In this document: one piece after another, positions 8,942 through 18,105 of the stretch
Layout: every line of letters begins with the position of its first letter
Position numbering within the stretch: the stretch's first letter is position 1
Source: JAGLHV01 sp023143305 [NCBI: Clostridia bacterium]
Lineage (GTDB): Bacteria > CBDUZB01 > JAGLHV01
NCBI GenBank assembly: GCA_030637025.1
Contig: DAOVVV010000019.1
Location: forward strand, 1-51,916
Length of the DNA stretch: 51,916 nucleotides
Direction of reading: 5' to 3'
Made by a program: the position numbers and the translations under genes
Notes under the pieces: generated by a model
The model's input: only the letters and a program-made list of their open reading frames with translations
Told to the model about the DNA's origin: nothing
Database searches by the model: none

Positions 8942-9901
8942 TCACAAAGGAAGGATAGTTTTCTTTTTTTTCAATACTCTTTTTACTGCTTTCACAATTT
9001 CTTTTGCCGTCAATCCGAACTTTTCCATCAATTCACTTGCTTCTCCTGACTCTCCAAAGCTATTTTTAACCCCTACCATCTCTAAGGGAACAGGCATTTC
9101 TCTTGCTATTATTTCACTAACCATTCCTCCCAATCCCCCTATAATCTGATGTTCTTCCGCAGTAACTAAGGCCCTTGTCTGTTTTGCTGCCTGAATAATC
9201 GCTTCTTCATCGGGAGGCTTAATTGTATGAAAATTGAGCAGCTTTACCGAAATACCTTCCTCTTTTAATTCTTCAACAGCTTTTAATGATTCCCACACCA
9301 TTATGCCGCAAGCAATAATGGTAACATCTTTCCCTTCGTTAAGAGTAAGGGCTTTTCCAAAAATAAACGGAGTTGATTCCTGGGTAATTGAAGGAACTGC
9401 CCCTCTACCCAATCTAAGATAAACAGGCCCTTGTATCTCTTCTGCTATTGTAAACACAGCCTTACGTGCTTCCACGGCATCACAAGGAACAACCACATTC
9501 ATATTTGGAATAACCCTCATCAAAGCAATATCTTCCAATGCCTGATGAGTTGCTCCATCTGCTCCTACAGTTATTCCTGCATGAGTAGCACCTATTTTTA
9601 CGTTTAACTTACAATAACAAATTATATTTCTAATCTGATCCCACGCTTTTCCTGAAACAAATATACTATACCCACTGGCAAAAGCAATTTTACCGGTTAA
9701 CGATAATCCCGCTGCTATCCCCATTAAATTTTGTTCAGCAACTCCTACATTAAAAAACCTATGCGGAAATTTTCGGGCAAATATATCTGTTTTAGTAGAA
9801 CAAGAAGTATCCGCATCTAAAACGACTAAATTATTATTCTTCTCTCCTAAGAGGAGTAACCCTTCTCCATAACCTTCTCTGGTTGAACGCATTTTTCCCA
9901 T
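8942..9901 (-). CDS. Transketolase C-terminal section (split transketolase, beta part)
   Basis: This 319-residue protein corresponds to the pyrimidine-binding and C-terminal domains of transketolase: VAEQNLMGIAAGLSL, GATHAGITVGADGATHQALEDI, then a C-terminal Rossmann-like domain (about 190-310). It should combine with the adjacent N-terminal half to make a complete thiamine-diphosphate transketolase of the non-oxidative pentose phosphate pathway. Split two-gene transketolases are common in archaea and many anaerobes. The two genes are 17 bp apart. Confidence 0.93.
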   Translation of the reverse strand: MGKMRSTREGYGEGLLLLGEKNNNLVVLDADTSCSTKTDIFARKFPHRFFNVGVAEQNLMGIAAGLSLTGKIAFASGYSIFVSGKAWDQIRNIICYCKLNVKIGATHAGITVGADGATHQALEDIALMRVIPNMNVVVPCDAVEARKAVFTIAEEIQGPVYLRLGRGAVPSITQESTPFIFGKALTLNEGKDVTIIACGIMVWESLKAVEELKEEGISVKLLNFHTIKPPDEEAIIQAAKQTRALVTAEEHQIIGGLGGMVSEIIAREMPVPLEMVGVKNSFGESGEASELMEKFGLTAKEIVKAVKRVLKKKKTILPL

Positions 9902-9918
9902 AATAAAATATCTTCCTT

Positions 9919-10731
9919 TTAAACTAATTCCTTTAAAGCCCGGTCTGTCTCTTCCTTGCTGGGAGCTTTACCATGCCAGCCGGCTACATTTTCCATAAAA
10001 GATATGCCTTTTCCTTTTATAGTATGAGCGATTATTACCGTTGGCTTATTTTTTTCTTCCTGGGCAGCTTTAAAAGCATTGAGTATTTCCTGCATTTTAT
10101 GCCCATCAATTTCTATAGTATTCCACCCAAAAGAATTCCATTTTTCCCTTAAAGGCTCAATGTTCATCACTTCTTTCAGGCACCCATCTATTTGCAATCC
10201 ATTATTATCAACAACAGCACATAAATTGTTTAATCGATAATGAGCACCAGCCATTGCTGCCTCCCAAATTTGTCCTTCATCAAGCTCTCCATCTCCCATT
10301 AAACAATACACTCTTTGTAATTTATTATCTAATTTAAATCCTAAAGCATTCCCAACAGATATAGATAAACCCTGCCCTAAGGAACCACTGGAAACCTCTA
10401 TCCCCGGTAATTTTTTATCTTTTCCCGGATGCCCTTGTAAACGGCTATTTAATTTACGTAAAGTAAATAATTCCTCTCGATTAAAATATCCGGCCCGAGC
10501 CAAACAAGCATATTGAACAGGACAACTGTGACCTTTGGATAAAATAAAACGATCTCTCTCAATCCAATTGGGTTTTTGCGGATCATGCTTTAAAACAGAA
10601 AAATATAAAGCAACCATAATCTCTGTGGAAGACAATGATCCTCCCGGATGTCCTGATTTAGATTCCTGCAACATTAAAACAATGTCTCTTCTTATCTGAG
10701 TAGCCTTTTTTTCTAATTCCTTATTTTCCAA
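9919..10731 (-). CDS. Transketolase N-terminal section (split transketolase, alpha part)
   Basis: This 270-residue protein carries the diphosphate-binding half of transketolase: SKGHSCPVQYACLA, SGSLGQGLSISVGNALG and the ThDP motif GDGELDEGQIWEAAMAG...DNNGLQIDG. Length is normal for the alpha part of a split enzyme. It is immediately upstream of the C-terminal half. The start codon is TTG at 10731, with a GGTGGAGAG stretch about 12 bases upstream. Confidence 0.93.
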   Translation of the reverse strand: MENKELEKKATQIRRDIVLMLQESKSGHPGGSLSSTEIMVALYFSVLKHDPQKPNWIERDRFILSKGHSCPVQYACLARAGYFNREELFTLRKLNSRLQGHPGKDKKLPGIEVSSGSLGQGLSISVGNALGFKLDNKLQRVYCLMGDGELDEGQIWEAAMAGAHYRLNNLCAVVDNNGLQIDGCLKEVMNIEPLREKWNSFGWNTIEIDGHKMQEILNAFKAAQEEKNKPTVIIAHTIKGKGISFMENVAGWHGKAPSKEETDRALKELV

Positions 10732-10778
10732 TTTAAATTACTCTCCACCTAAAATTCAAAATTTCTATTTTAAATTTA

Positions 10779-13046
10779 TTATTTTTTATGACTTACTAAA
10801 ACAATATCTAAAACCAGATTCAAAAATCTAAATTGTTTGCCTATATCTGCGAAAGGAACAAATTGTAAAGAAATTTTAGCATCGCTCAAAAATGCGTTTA
10901 AGCCGGTAGAAAACTCCGCCTCTTTTAATTCTTTACCCTTTGGCGGACCTAAAACTATAACAATTTTTAACCCGGCTTTTTTACATAAATCAACAAAAAA
11001 CTTATATTCTACCTTTTCATAAGGTATATATTCTTTTTCAAATACTGCTTTTAATTGAAATTTTAATTTATGCTTTTCAATAACACTTTCGAACTCCTTT
11101 TTTATTTTTTTTAATTCTTCTTCATGCTCCTGAGGATAAAAATAACCTACTTTAACTACTTTAACAGTTTTACCGTTTGTAGTTACTTCCTCTATAGTTG
11201 CTTTTTGTGTAGAATAAATTTCTTCTACTAAAGAAACTTTTTCTATCGGTTTTTCCTCTATTGTTTTTTCCTCTTTTTCCTCAGGCTTTTCCTCAGGCTT
11301 TTTCTCAGGCTTTTTCTCAGGCTTTTTCTCAGGCTTTTTCTCAGGCTTTTCCTCAGGCTTTTCCTCAGGCTTTTTCTCAGGCTTTTCCTCAGGCTTTTCC
11401 TCAGGCTTTTCCTCGTATTTTTGTTCCGGTTCTCTTCTTTTATCCTTAAAACTAAACACTTCTCTCTCTAAAAATTCTTCCGCTCTCTTTTTTTCTTTTT
11501 CTTCGATTGATTTTTCCTTTATTTCTGTTTTTTGCTTTCCTTCTTCTGGACTCTCCTTTTCAGAAGGAAGAAGTTCTTCCAACAAAGTTTTTATCGTTTC
11601 CAAATTTACTTCCTGTTTAGTAAGCTGAACATAAGCCTCTATTCTTTTTAAAAAACCTTCTAATTCGCGAATATTAGACTTTAATCTTCCGGCAATATAA
11701 AGAAGAATATCGTCGTCCAGTTTCATGTTTTGAGCTTCTTCTTTCTTTTTTAAAATAGCTACCCGTGTCTCCAAATTAGGCGACTTAATATCCGCAGTTA
11801 ATCCCCATTCAAACCTTGATTTCAACCGCTCTTCTACATCTACTAATTTTTTGGGTGGTTTATCACTGGTAATAACTATTTGCTTTTGTTCATCATATAA
11901 AATATTAAAAGTGTGAAAAAATTCTTCCTGTGTAGATTCTGCTTCTGCTAAAAACTGAATATCATCTACCAATAAAATATCAAATTTTCTGCAATGACTT
12001 CGAAAATTCTTTACTGTTCCCTGCCGAATAGCATCGATCACATCTTCTATAAATTTTTCTGCAGTAATATACAACACTTTTAAATTTTTATTTTCCCCCC
12101 GGGCAAAATGCCCTATAGCATGTAAAAGGTGCGTTTTTCCCAAACCTACTCCACCATAAATAAATAACGGATTATAAATTTTTCCGGGGTTTTCTGCTAC
12201 AGCTAAAGCAGCCGCATGAGTAAATCGACTATTAGGGCCAACGACAAAATTATTGAAGGTATACCTCTGATTTAATTTTACTTCTCCAAAAAGTTTTTCG
12301 CTCTCTTCTTTTTCTTTTTCACTATTTTGATTTACTTCAACATCTAATAAATTTTTTTCTCTTAAAAGATCCTCTATTTCCTCACTTCTTTGAGGTGTCC
12401 CGGTTTTTTGTTTGACTTTTTTAGTTTGTTCTAATAAAAAGTCCTCGTCTATTTCTTCTAGTTCCTTTTGCTCCTTCACTTTTTCTTTTACTTTTTCTTT
12501 TACTTTTTCTTTCACTTCTTCTTTTATTTCTTCTTTTATTTCTTCTTTTACTTCCTCTTTTACTTCCTCTTTTACTTCCTCTTTTACTTCCTCTTTTATT
12601 TCTTCTTTTATTTCTTCTTTTGCTTCCTCTTTTACTTCCCCTTTTACTTCCTCTTTTATCTCTTCTTTTGCTTTCTCTTTTACCCCTTCTTTTTTGATTG
12701 TCTTTTTTTCATAATTTACTATATTTTCTAAAATATATTCCAACGATGGGGTAGTTTCTGTTTCAGCAGAATTTTCTACACCTTCTTTATTTTCTTTTTC
12801 CTTAGACTTCATAGGACAAATTTTTTGTAAAGTGTTTTCTATTCTCCCCTTTTCTTCCTTATTTACATTATAAACATAGAAAACCCAATTAAACAATTTA
12901 CTTATTGGAACAAAGGATTTACCACAATCTTTACCAACTTTCTTTATTAAATCGAAAAGATCCTCTTCATTTCCATCTATTCTTATCTTATATCTGCGGG
13001 CATCTTTTTCACATGGAGCATAAATAAACTCCCATTTTTTAATCAT
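10779..13046 (-). CDS. DnaA-like AAA+ ATPase with long charged repeats, no DNA-binding domain IV
   Basis: This 755-residue protein is built around a DnaA domain III-type AAA+ module at about 258-495: Walker A GGVGLGKTH (298-306), Walker B ILLVDDIQF (357-365), arginine-finger region EERLKSRFEWGL and lid NIRELEGFLKRI. The helix-turn-helix domain IV that lets DnaA bind DnaA boxes is absent. An N-terminal domain of about 78 residues is unassigned. Residues 118-195 are a KEEVKEEI-type repeat, 541-600 a (E/K)EKP-type repeat, and 605-755 an unassigned alpha/beta-looking domain. It is therefore not the replication initiator. gcvH is 28 bp upstream and pilT beyond it. Function is unknown; Hda-like regulation or a scaffolded AAA+ role are possibilities. 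The start is ATG with AAAAGGG upstream. Confidence 0.85.
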   Translation of the reverse strand: MIKKWEFIYAPCEKDARRYKIRIDGNEEDLFDLIKKVGKDCGKSFVPISKLFNWVFYVYNVNKEEKGRIENTLQKICPMKSKEKENKEGVENSAETETTPSLEYILENIVNYEKKTIKKEGVKEKAKEEIKEEVKGEVKEEAKEEIKEEIKEEVKEEVKEEVKEEVKEEIKEEIKEEVKEKVKEKVKEKVKEQKELEEIDEDFLLEQTKKVKQKTGTPQRSEEIEDLLREKNLLDVEVNQNSEKEKEESEKLFGEVKLNQRYTFNNFVVGPNSRFTHAAALAVAENPGKIYNPLFIYGGVGLGKTHLLHAIGHFARGENKNLKVLYITAEKFIEDVIDAIRQGTVKNFRSHCRKFDILLVDDIQFLAEAESTQEEFFHTFNILYDEQKQIVITSDKPPKKLVDVEERLKSRFEWGLTADIKSPNLETRVAILKKKEEAQNMKLDDDILLYIAGRLKSNIRELEGFLKRIEAYVQLTKQEVNLETIKTLLEELLPSEKESPEEGKQKTEIKEKSIEEKEKKRAEEFLEREVFSFKDKRREPEQKYEEKPEEKPEEKPEKKPEEKPEEKPEKKPEKKPEKKPEKKPEEKPEEKEEKTIEEKPIEKVSLVEEIYSTQKATIEEVTTNGKTVKVVKVGYFYPQEHEEELKKIKKEFESVIEKHKLKFQLKAVFEKEYIPYEKVEYKFFVDLCKKAGLKIVIVLGPPKGKELKEAEFSTGLNAFLSDAKISLQFVPFADIGKQFRFLNLVLDIVLVSHKK
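11281..11412. repeat. Eleven tandem 12-bp units in the DnaA-like gene
   Basis: Eleven consecutive units alternate between TCAGGCTTTTTC and TCAGGCTTTTCC (plus strand) with perfect 12-bp period. Read on the minus strand they encode Glu/Lys-Lys-Pro-Glu units. The period is a multiple of three, so copy-number change would keep the frame. Confidence 0.9.
12474..12690. repeat. About eighteen imperfect 12-bp tandem units in the DnaA-like gene
   Basis: Units of the form TTTTACTTCCTC repeat with a 12-bp period and scattered substitutions. On the minus strand they encode KEEV/KEEI/KEKV blocks, a predicted long charged helix or coiled coil. The units differ from those at 11281-11412. Confidence 0.85.
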
Positions 13047-13074
13047 TTGTCCCTTTTCCTCAAACCTTCATTTT

Positions 13075-13473
13075 TTAAGCTTTATTTTCTTCCTTAACAA
13101 ATTTTTCATATTTTTGAGCATCTAATAACAAATCTATTTCTGCCCTGTCCTTTATTTTTAATTTTATCACCCACCCTGCCTGATAAACACTTGTATTTAT
13201 TATCCCGGGATTATCCGCCAGAGAAAAATTAACATCAATTATTTCACCACTTAATGGACTAATCAAGTCGGAAACTGCCTTAGCTGATTCTATAATTCCA
13301 AAACTATCTCCCTTTTTTAAACCTTTCCCTGTTTGGGGTAATTCTACAAAAATTACTTCTCCCATTAGTTTTTGAGCATACTCACTAATACCTATTATCC
13401 CTAAATCTCCCTCAATTTTCACCCAACTATGTTCCGGAGAATATTTCAGTTCTTGAGGAAATTTTTTTTCCAT
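13075..13473 (-). CDS. gcvH: Glycine cleavage system H-like lipoyl protein
   Basis: This 132-residue protein is a full-length GcvH fold. The lipoyl-attachment lysine is K65 in IESAKAVSDL, and YSPEHSWVKIEG and GIISEYAQ-like segments match the family. GcvH shuttles the aminomethyl group in glycine cleavage. No gcvP or gcvT is nearby, so it may instead serve lipoate assembly or another role. It lies 13 bp after pilT and 28 bp before the DnaA-like gene. Confidence 0.92.
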   Translation of the reverse strand: MEKKFPQELKYSPEHSWVKIEGDLGIIGISEYAQKLMGEVIFVELPQTGKGLKKGDSFGIIESAKAVSDLISPLSGEIIDVNFSLADNPGIINTSVYQAGWVIKLKIKDRAEIDLLLDAQKYEKFVKEENKA

Positions 13474-13486
13474 TTTTACTCTCCTT

Positions 13487-14563
13487 TTAATTTTCCCCTT
13501 TAGAAATCCCTCTCATTTTTAACATTACATTATCCGGATTAGTAGCATACTCCAGAGCATTCTCTAAAGATATCTTTTTTCCCATATATAACTGATAAAT
13601 CGCCTGATCAAAAGTTTTCATCCCATAAAATTCTCCCTGCTCCATTACTTTGTATAAATCTTTATTTTGAGCATCAAGAATAAGCTTTTTTATTAAAGAT
13701 GTCCCTATTAATATTTCAGTCGCAGGAACTACACTTTCACCATCTATCCCGGGAATCAACCTTTGCGCCACAATGCCACGCAACACATTAGCTAATTGTA
13801 TTCTAGCTTCTGTGGTATTTGCAGAAGGATAAAGACTAATTATTCGGTCGAGGGTCTGTACTGCATCCAGAGTATGAATGGTAGAAAAAACTAAATGCCC
13901 TGTCTCAGCAGCAAGGATACCTTGTCGGATGGTTTCAAAATCACGCATTTCTCCAAGAACGATGACATCCGGATCCTGCCTCAAAATATATCTTAAGGCA
14001 CTAGAAAAAGAATTGGTATCTTCCCCCACTTCTCTCTGACTAATCGTGGCTTTTTCATCCTGATGATAAAACTCAATAGGATCTTCAACCGTAATTATAT
14101 TACATGCTCTATTTTTATTAATATAATCTATCATTGTATTCATCGTTGTAGTTTTCCCTGCCCCTGTTACCCCTGTTATTAAAATTAGCCCCCTTTGTTC
14201 CTGGCATAATTTTATTAATGTCTCCATAGGTAAATTTAAGTCCTCAAACTTTTTCATTTCTAAAGGAATAACCCTTAAAGTAAGAGCGATAGACCCTTTT
14301 TGACGATAAACATTTACCCGAAAACGGGAAACCCCGGAAATAGTATGTGAAAAATCTAATTCTTTTTCCCGTTCAAAGATTTGCCTGTGCAGCGGATTCA
14401 TCAATTTATAAGCAATTTCTTCTATATGTTTAGGTGTAAATCCTTCAAAAGCAGTGGCAATTAATTTCCCATTAATTCTAACTAATGGTGAAACTCCGGC
14501 TTTAAAATGAATATCCGAAATACCTTTTTTAATCATTAATTGTAAGATTTCATTAATATCCAT
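13487..14563 (-). CDS. pilT: Type IV pilus retraction ATPase PilT
   Basis: This 358-residue hexameric ATPase retracts type IV pili for twitching motility. It has the PilT N-terminal domain (MIKKGISDIHFKAGVSPLVRING), Walker A GVTGAGKTT (131-139), Walker B VIVLGEMRD and the His box STIHTLDA, which are typical of PilT rather than PilB/GspE. Length matches the family. No pilB, pilM or pilin genes are in the window. It implies pili or pilus-like retraction, which links loosely to the MglA/roadblock genes at 27.0-28.9 kb. Confidence 0.95.
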   Translation of the reverse strand: MDINEILQLMIKKGISDIHFKAGVSPLVRINGKLIATAFEGFTPKHIEEIAYKLMNPLHRQIFEREKELDFSHTISGVSRFRVNVYRQKGSIALTLRVIPLEMKKFEDLNLPMETLIKLCQEQRGLILITGVTGAGKTTTMNTMIDYINKNRACNIITVEDPIEFYHQDEKATISQREVGEDTNSFSSALRYILRQDPDVIVLGEMRDFETIRQGILAAETGHLVFSTIHTLDAVQTLDRIISLYPSANTTEARIQLANVLRGIVAQRLIPGIDGESVVPATEILIGTSLIKKLILDAQNKDLYKVMEQGEFYGMKTFDQAIYQLYMGKKISLENALEYATNPDNVMLKMRGISKGEN

Positions 14564-14622
14564 TCATTCCTCCTTAATTAAAACTCTTTTTTAATCATCC
14601 TAAAACAAAAACAATTTTCAGT

Positions 14623-15081
14623 CTATTTTTTCTTAAAATATTTTTTTTCTATATCCATAATTTTCTCAATACGGCATATATGTCTTTCTTCTTTAGAAAA
14701 AGGGGTACGTATCCAGTTTTCAATTATTTGATTCGCTTTATCTTTATTTACAATTTCACTTCCCAAACAAAGAATGTTTGCTTTATTATGTTTTCTTACC
14801 AAAAAGGCGATTTGCTCATCATAAACAAGAGCTGCTCTTATCCCGGGAATTTTATTAGCAGCAATACTCATCCCTACTCCGGTAGCACAACAAAGAATAC
14901 CTCTTTCATAGTCCCGAGTACTTACTGCTTCTGCTGCAAGTAAAGCAAAATCGGGATAATCACAAGGTTCCCGATTAAAACAACCAACATCTTTTACCTG
15001 ATGTCCTGCTTTTTTTAAAAAAAGTTTTATCTCTTCTTTTAATTCAAATCCTCTGTGATCTGCTCCCAGGGCGATATTCAT
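14623..15081 (-). CDS. rpiB: Ribose-5-phosphate isomerase B
   Basis: This enzyme of about 152 residues interconverts ribose-5-phosphate and ribulose-5-phosphate. It starts MNIALGADHRGFELK and contains GILCCATGVGMSIAANK with the family cysteine, and HNKANILCLG. The start at 15081 has AAGGAAAGG a suitable distance upstream; an upstream in-frame ATG at 15108 overlaps the pduL stop but lacks family similarity. Together with the split transketolase it supplies the non-oxidative pentose phosphate pathway. Confidence 0.92.
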   Translation of the reverse strand: MNIALGADHRGFELKEEIKLFLKKAGHQVKDVGCFNREPCDYPDFALLAAEAVSTRDYERGILCCATGVGMSIAANKIPGIRAALVYDEQIAFLVRKHNKANILCLGSEIVNKDKANQIIENWIRTPFSKEERHICRIEKIMDIEKKYFKKK

Positions 15082-15104
15082 AAATATACCTTTCCTTCTT
15101 TCAA

Positions 15105-15704
15105 TCATTCTTCTGTAAAATTAACAATCTGGACTTTTTGCCCGTTTTTTAATCCGCAAGCATTCGCTTCATCCATGTCTATATGACATTCCAGAGCAAA
15201 ATCTTTTCTTACTCTAACTTGAACATTACCAAAAATAAGTCCTCTTTCTCCTTTAACCTTCACATTTACTATCTCTTTATCCTTAACTTTATATTGTTTA
15301 GCTTCCTCAGCCTTCATATGAATATGACGACGAACTATAATACAACAGGCTTTTGCTTCTATTTTTCCTTTCGGCCCAATAATACCGATTTTAGCACTTC
15401 CTTCTAAAGCTCCTGAATCTCTTAAAGGAGGATTTATTCCTAAATAAAATCCTTCTGTTCGGGAAATTTCTATCTGGGTTTTCTTTCTTAAAGGCCCGAT
15501 TATTCTCACTTTATTAATTACATTTTTCGGTCCAACTATATTTACCTTTTCTTTACAGGCATATTGTCCCGGTTGAAGCAAATTCTTTAGGTTATTTAAC
15601 TTATAACCCTTTCCAAAAAGACAAAACAAATCTTCTTCGGACAAATGGATATGATGATTAGATATATTAGCAGTAACAGATTCTCCAATACTTTTTAATT
15701 TCAT
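15105..15704 (-). CDS. pduL: Phosphate propanoyltransferase PduL (phosphotransacetylase)
   Basis: This 199-residue protein is a full PduL with two beta-barrel halves and the zinc-binding histidines in NHHIHLSEEDL and VRRHIHM. PduL interconverts acyl-CoA and acyl-phosphate and replaces Pta in many bacteria. There are no microcompartment shell genes here, and it sits with central-carbon genes (rpiB, tpiA), so acetyl-CoA to acetyl phosphate for ATP production is the likely role. Confidence 0.93.
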   Translation of the reverse strand: MKLKSIGESVTANISNHHIHLSEEDLFCLFGKGYKLNNLKNLLQPGQYACKEKVNIVGPKNVINKVRIIGPLRKKTQIEISRTEGFYLGINPPLRDSGALEGSAKIGIIGPKGKIEAKACCIIVRRHIHMKAEEAKQYKVKDKEIVNVKVKGERGLIFGNVQVRVRKDFALECHIDMDEANACGLKNGQKVQIVNFTEE

Positions 15705-15756
15705 CCTTGTTTCTCCCGGAAATATAAGTAAGAATAAATTTCAAATTTACATTATA

Positions 15757-16506
15757 TTATATAAACTTTACAATTTTAATAAAATTATCTGCTGATAAAC
15801 TTGCCCCTCCCACTAATCCTCCATCTATATTTTTACAAGCCATAAGAACAGAAATGTTTTCCGGTTTAATACTTCCACCATATAAAATTCTTATTTCTTC
15901 TGATTTTCCTACAAACATATTTTCTAATAATTCCCTTATGAACTTATGAACTTCTTCTGCCTGAAGAGGAGTTGCTGTTTTACCCGTACCTATAGCCCAA
16001 ATCGGTTCATACGCAATAACTAATTTTCTAAAATCTTCTATCTTTAAACCATCCAATCCTTCTCTTAGTTGTTTTTCTACGACCTTAAAAGCATCTCCTT
16101 TTTCTCTCTGGGTTAATGTTTCACCCACACAAACAATAGGAATTAAATTATAAGCAAAAGCCGCTTTTACTTTTTTGTTAACAAACTCATTGGTCTCCCC
16201 AAAATAAATTCTTCTTTCCGAATGCCCAATAATTACATAATCACATCCAGCATCTTTCAACATTAAAGGGGATATTTCTCCCGTATAAGCTCCTGTTTTT
16301 TCCCAATACATATTTTGTCCGCCCAAAAAAATATTAGAATTACAAATTACTTTTTTTACTTCTTTTAACACTGTAAAAGGGGGACAAACAACAACCTCCC
16401 GGTCTTCCACATTTTTTAATTCTGTTTTCAAATCATTCACTAAAGACACAGCCTTTTCTGTTTCATTATTCATTTTCCAATTTCCAGCAATTAATGCCTT
16501 TCTCAA
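15757..16506 (-). CDS. tpiA: Triose-phosphate isomerase
   Basis: This 249-residue glycolytic enzyme has AGNWKMNNE at the N-terminus, the catalytic His in IIGHSERRIYFGE, the catalytic Glu in VIAYEPIWAIGTGKTATP, and the phosphate-binding LYGGSIKPENI and GGLVGGASL. Length is standard. The start codon is TTG at 16506, preceded by AAAGGAGGG. It heads a run with pduL and rpiB; a probable promoter lies at 16622-16650. Confidence 0.96.
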   Translation of the reverse strand: MRKALIAGNWKMNNETEKAVSLVNDLKTELKNVEDREVVVCPPFTVLKEVKKVICNSNIFLGGQNMYWEKTGAYTGEISPLMLKDAGCDYVIIGHSERRIYFGETNEFVNKKVKAAFAYNLIPIVCVGETLTQREKGDAFKVVEKQLREGLDGLKIEDFRKLVIAYEPIWAIGTGKTATPLQAEEVHKFIRELLENMFVGKSEEIRILYGGSIKPENISVLMACKNIDGGLVGGASLSADNFIKIVKFI

Positions 16507-16621
16507 AACAGTAACCCTCCTTTATTCTCATTAAATATAAATAAAGACGAAATCATAATCCACTCTTCGCAGACTATGATTTTACCTTTAATAACTCATT
16601 TTTTTCCTGCTTAATTATGCT

Positions 16622-16650
16622 AATTTATCATATTTTTCCCTTTTTTGCAA
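16622..16650 (-). promoter_or_regulatory. Probable sigma70-type promoter for tpiA
   Basis: On the minus strand TTGCAA (16645-16650) is followed by a 17-base spacer and TAAATT (16622-16627), with a TG one base before the -10 (extended -10). It lies 116 bp upstream of tpiA in the 190-bp gap after rho. This is sequence pattern only. Confidence 0.55.
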
Positions 16651-16697
16651 GAAATTTATCTTTTTTGAATATTCTATACCTGTATAAAATCTTACTT

Positions 16698-17978
16698 TTA
16701 CATGCTGTTTAATTCCATTGCTTTAAGAAAATCTTTATTGGATTTAGTTGCCTGCAGTTTTTCTATTAATAATTCCATTGCTTCTACAATGTTTAAAGAA
16801 CTTACAACCTTCCTCAATATCCAAATTTTATTTAATTCATTTTCCGAAAGCAATAAATCTTCTTTCCTCGTTCCTGAGCGATTTATATCAATAGCAGGAA
16901 AAATCCTTTTGTCTACCAATTTTCTATCCAGACAAATTTCAAGATTTCCCGTCCCTTTAAACTCTTCAAAAATTACGTCGTCCATGCGAGAACCGGTATC
17001 CACTAAAGCAGTAGCTAAAATAGTCAAACTACCCCCTTCTTCTATATTCCGTGCAGCCCCAAAAAATCTTTTGGGCCGTTGGAGAGCAGTAGAATCTATT
17101 CCTCCGGAAAGCACTCTCCCGCTGGAAGGGGTAATTGTATTATAGGCACGAGCTAAACGGGTTATACTGTCTAATAAAATTACCACATCTTTTTTGTGTT
17201 CTACCAACCTTCTTGCTTTTTCTATAACCATTTCTGCTACCTGAATATGTCTATCAGAAGATTCATCAAAGGTAGAAGCAATAACCTCTCCTTTTACCGA
17301 ACGCTGCATATCCGTGACTTCTTCCGGCCTTTCATCAATTAATAAAACAATTAAATTAACGTGCGGATTATTAGTCGTTATACTATTTGCTATTTTTTGT
17401 AACAAAATAGTTTTTCCGGTCCGAGGCGGAGCAACAATCAACCCCCTCTGCCCTTTACCTATCGGAACAATCAAATCCATTACTCTGGTAGAAATTTCAT
17501 TTTTTGTGGTTTCCAAGACAAACCTTTCTTCCGGATACAAAGGAGTCAAGTTGTCAAAAAATACTCTTTCTCTAAGATTATCCGGATTTTCTCCGTTGAC
17601 TGCCTCGACTCTTAGCAAGGCAAAAAATCTTTCTCCTTCCTTGGGAGGACGAACCTGCCCTGAAACAGTATCCCCCTTGCGTAAAGCAAATTTCTTTATT
17701 TGTGACGGAGAAGTATAAATATCATCGGGACCCGGCAAATAATTATAATTTGGTGACCGCAAAAACCCGAAACCATCGGGTAATATTTCTAAAACCCCTT
17801 CATCAAAAAGTAAACCGTTTTTCTCCGCCCGTTTTTCCAGTATTTTAAAAATTAATTCTTGTTTCCTCAAACTACCAATACTCTCGACACCTAAACTCTT
17901 AGCAGTTGTTATTAACTGATTCATCGTCATTTTGGCTAAATGGGTAATATCCAAAGTCATATTATCTACCGTTTTCAT
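16698..17978 (-). CDS. rho: Transcription termination factor Rho
   Basis: This 426-residue RNA helicase terminates transcription. It has an N-terminal Rho domain ([15 protein letters not shown]), the RNA-binding cold-shock-like domain ([28 protein letters not shown]), the P-loop [14 protein letters not shown], Walker [17 protein letters not shown] and the Q/R-loop region [20 protein letters not shown]. The start at 17978 ([10 protein letters not shown]) has a strong AAGGAGG five bases upstream. The longer frame to 18047 adds 23 non-conserved residues. Confidence 0.97.
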   Translation of the reverse strand: MKTVDNMTLDITHLAKMTMNQLITTAKSLGVESIGSLRKQELIFKILEKRAEKNGLLFDEGVLEILPDGFGFLRSPNYNYLPGPDDIYTSPSQIKKFALRKGDTVSGQVRPPKEGERFFALLRVEAVNGENPDNLRERVFFDNLTPLYPEERFVLETTKNEISTRVMDLIVPIGKGQRGLIVAPPRTGKTILLQKIANSITTNNPHVNLIVLLIDERPEEVTDMQRSVKGEVIASTFDESSDRHIQVAEMVIEKARRLVEHKKDVVILLDSITRLARAYNTITPSSGRVLSGGIDSTALQRPKRFFGAARNIEEGGSLTILATALVDTGSRMDDVIFEEFKGTGNLEICLDRKLVDKRIFPAIDINRSGTRKEDLLLSENELNKIWILRKVVSSLNIVEAMELLIEKLQATKSNKDFLKAMELNSM

Positions 17979-18105
17979 AAAAACCTCCTTCTTTTTTTTA
18001 TAAAATAAACTGCTTTCCAAATTTTTCCGTATTGTATTTCTTTTCACTCAAACCAAATTTACTTTTACTAAAAATAAACCTCACAAAAAAACATTTTTCA
18101 ACACT

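Noticed and set aside
11281-12690. Short regular repeats as a possible CRISPR array
   Set aside because: Units are 12 bp with no spacers and lie in frame in a coding region.
12412-12731. Two overlapping plus-strand frames rich in Phe and Ser
   Set aside because: They are the reverse reading of the 12-bp repeats in the DnaA-like gene.
16550-16585. AATCATA...TATGATT hairpin between rho and tpiA as a terminator
   Set aside because: The stem is only about 7 bp AT-rich with a 17-base loop and no U-run on the minus strand.
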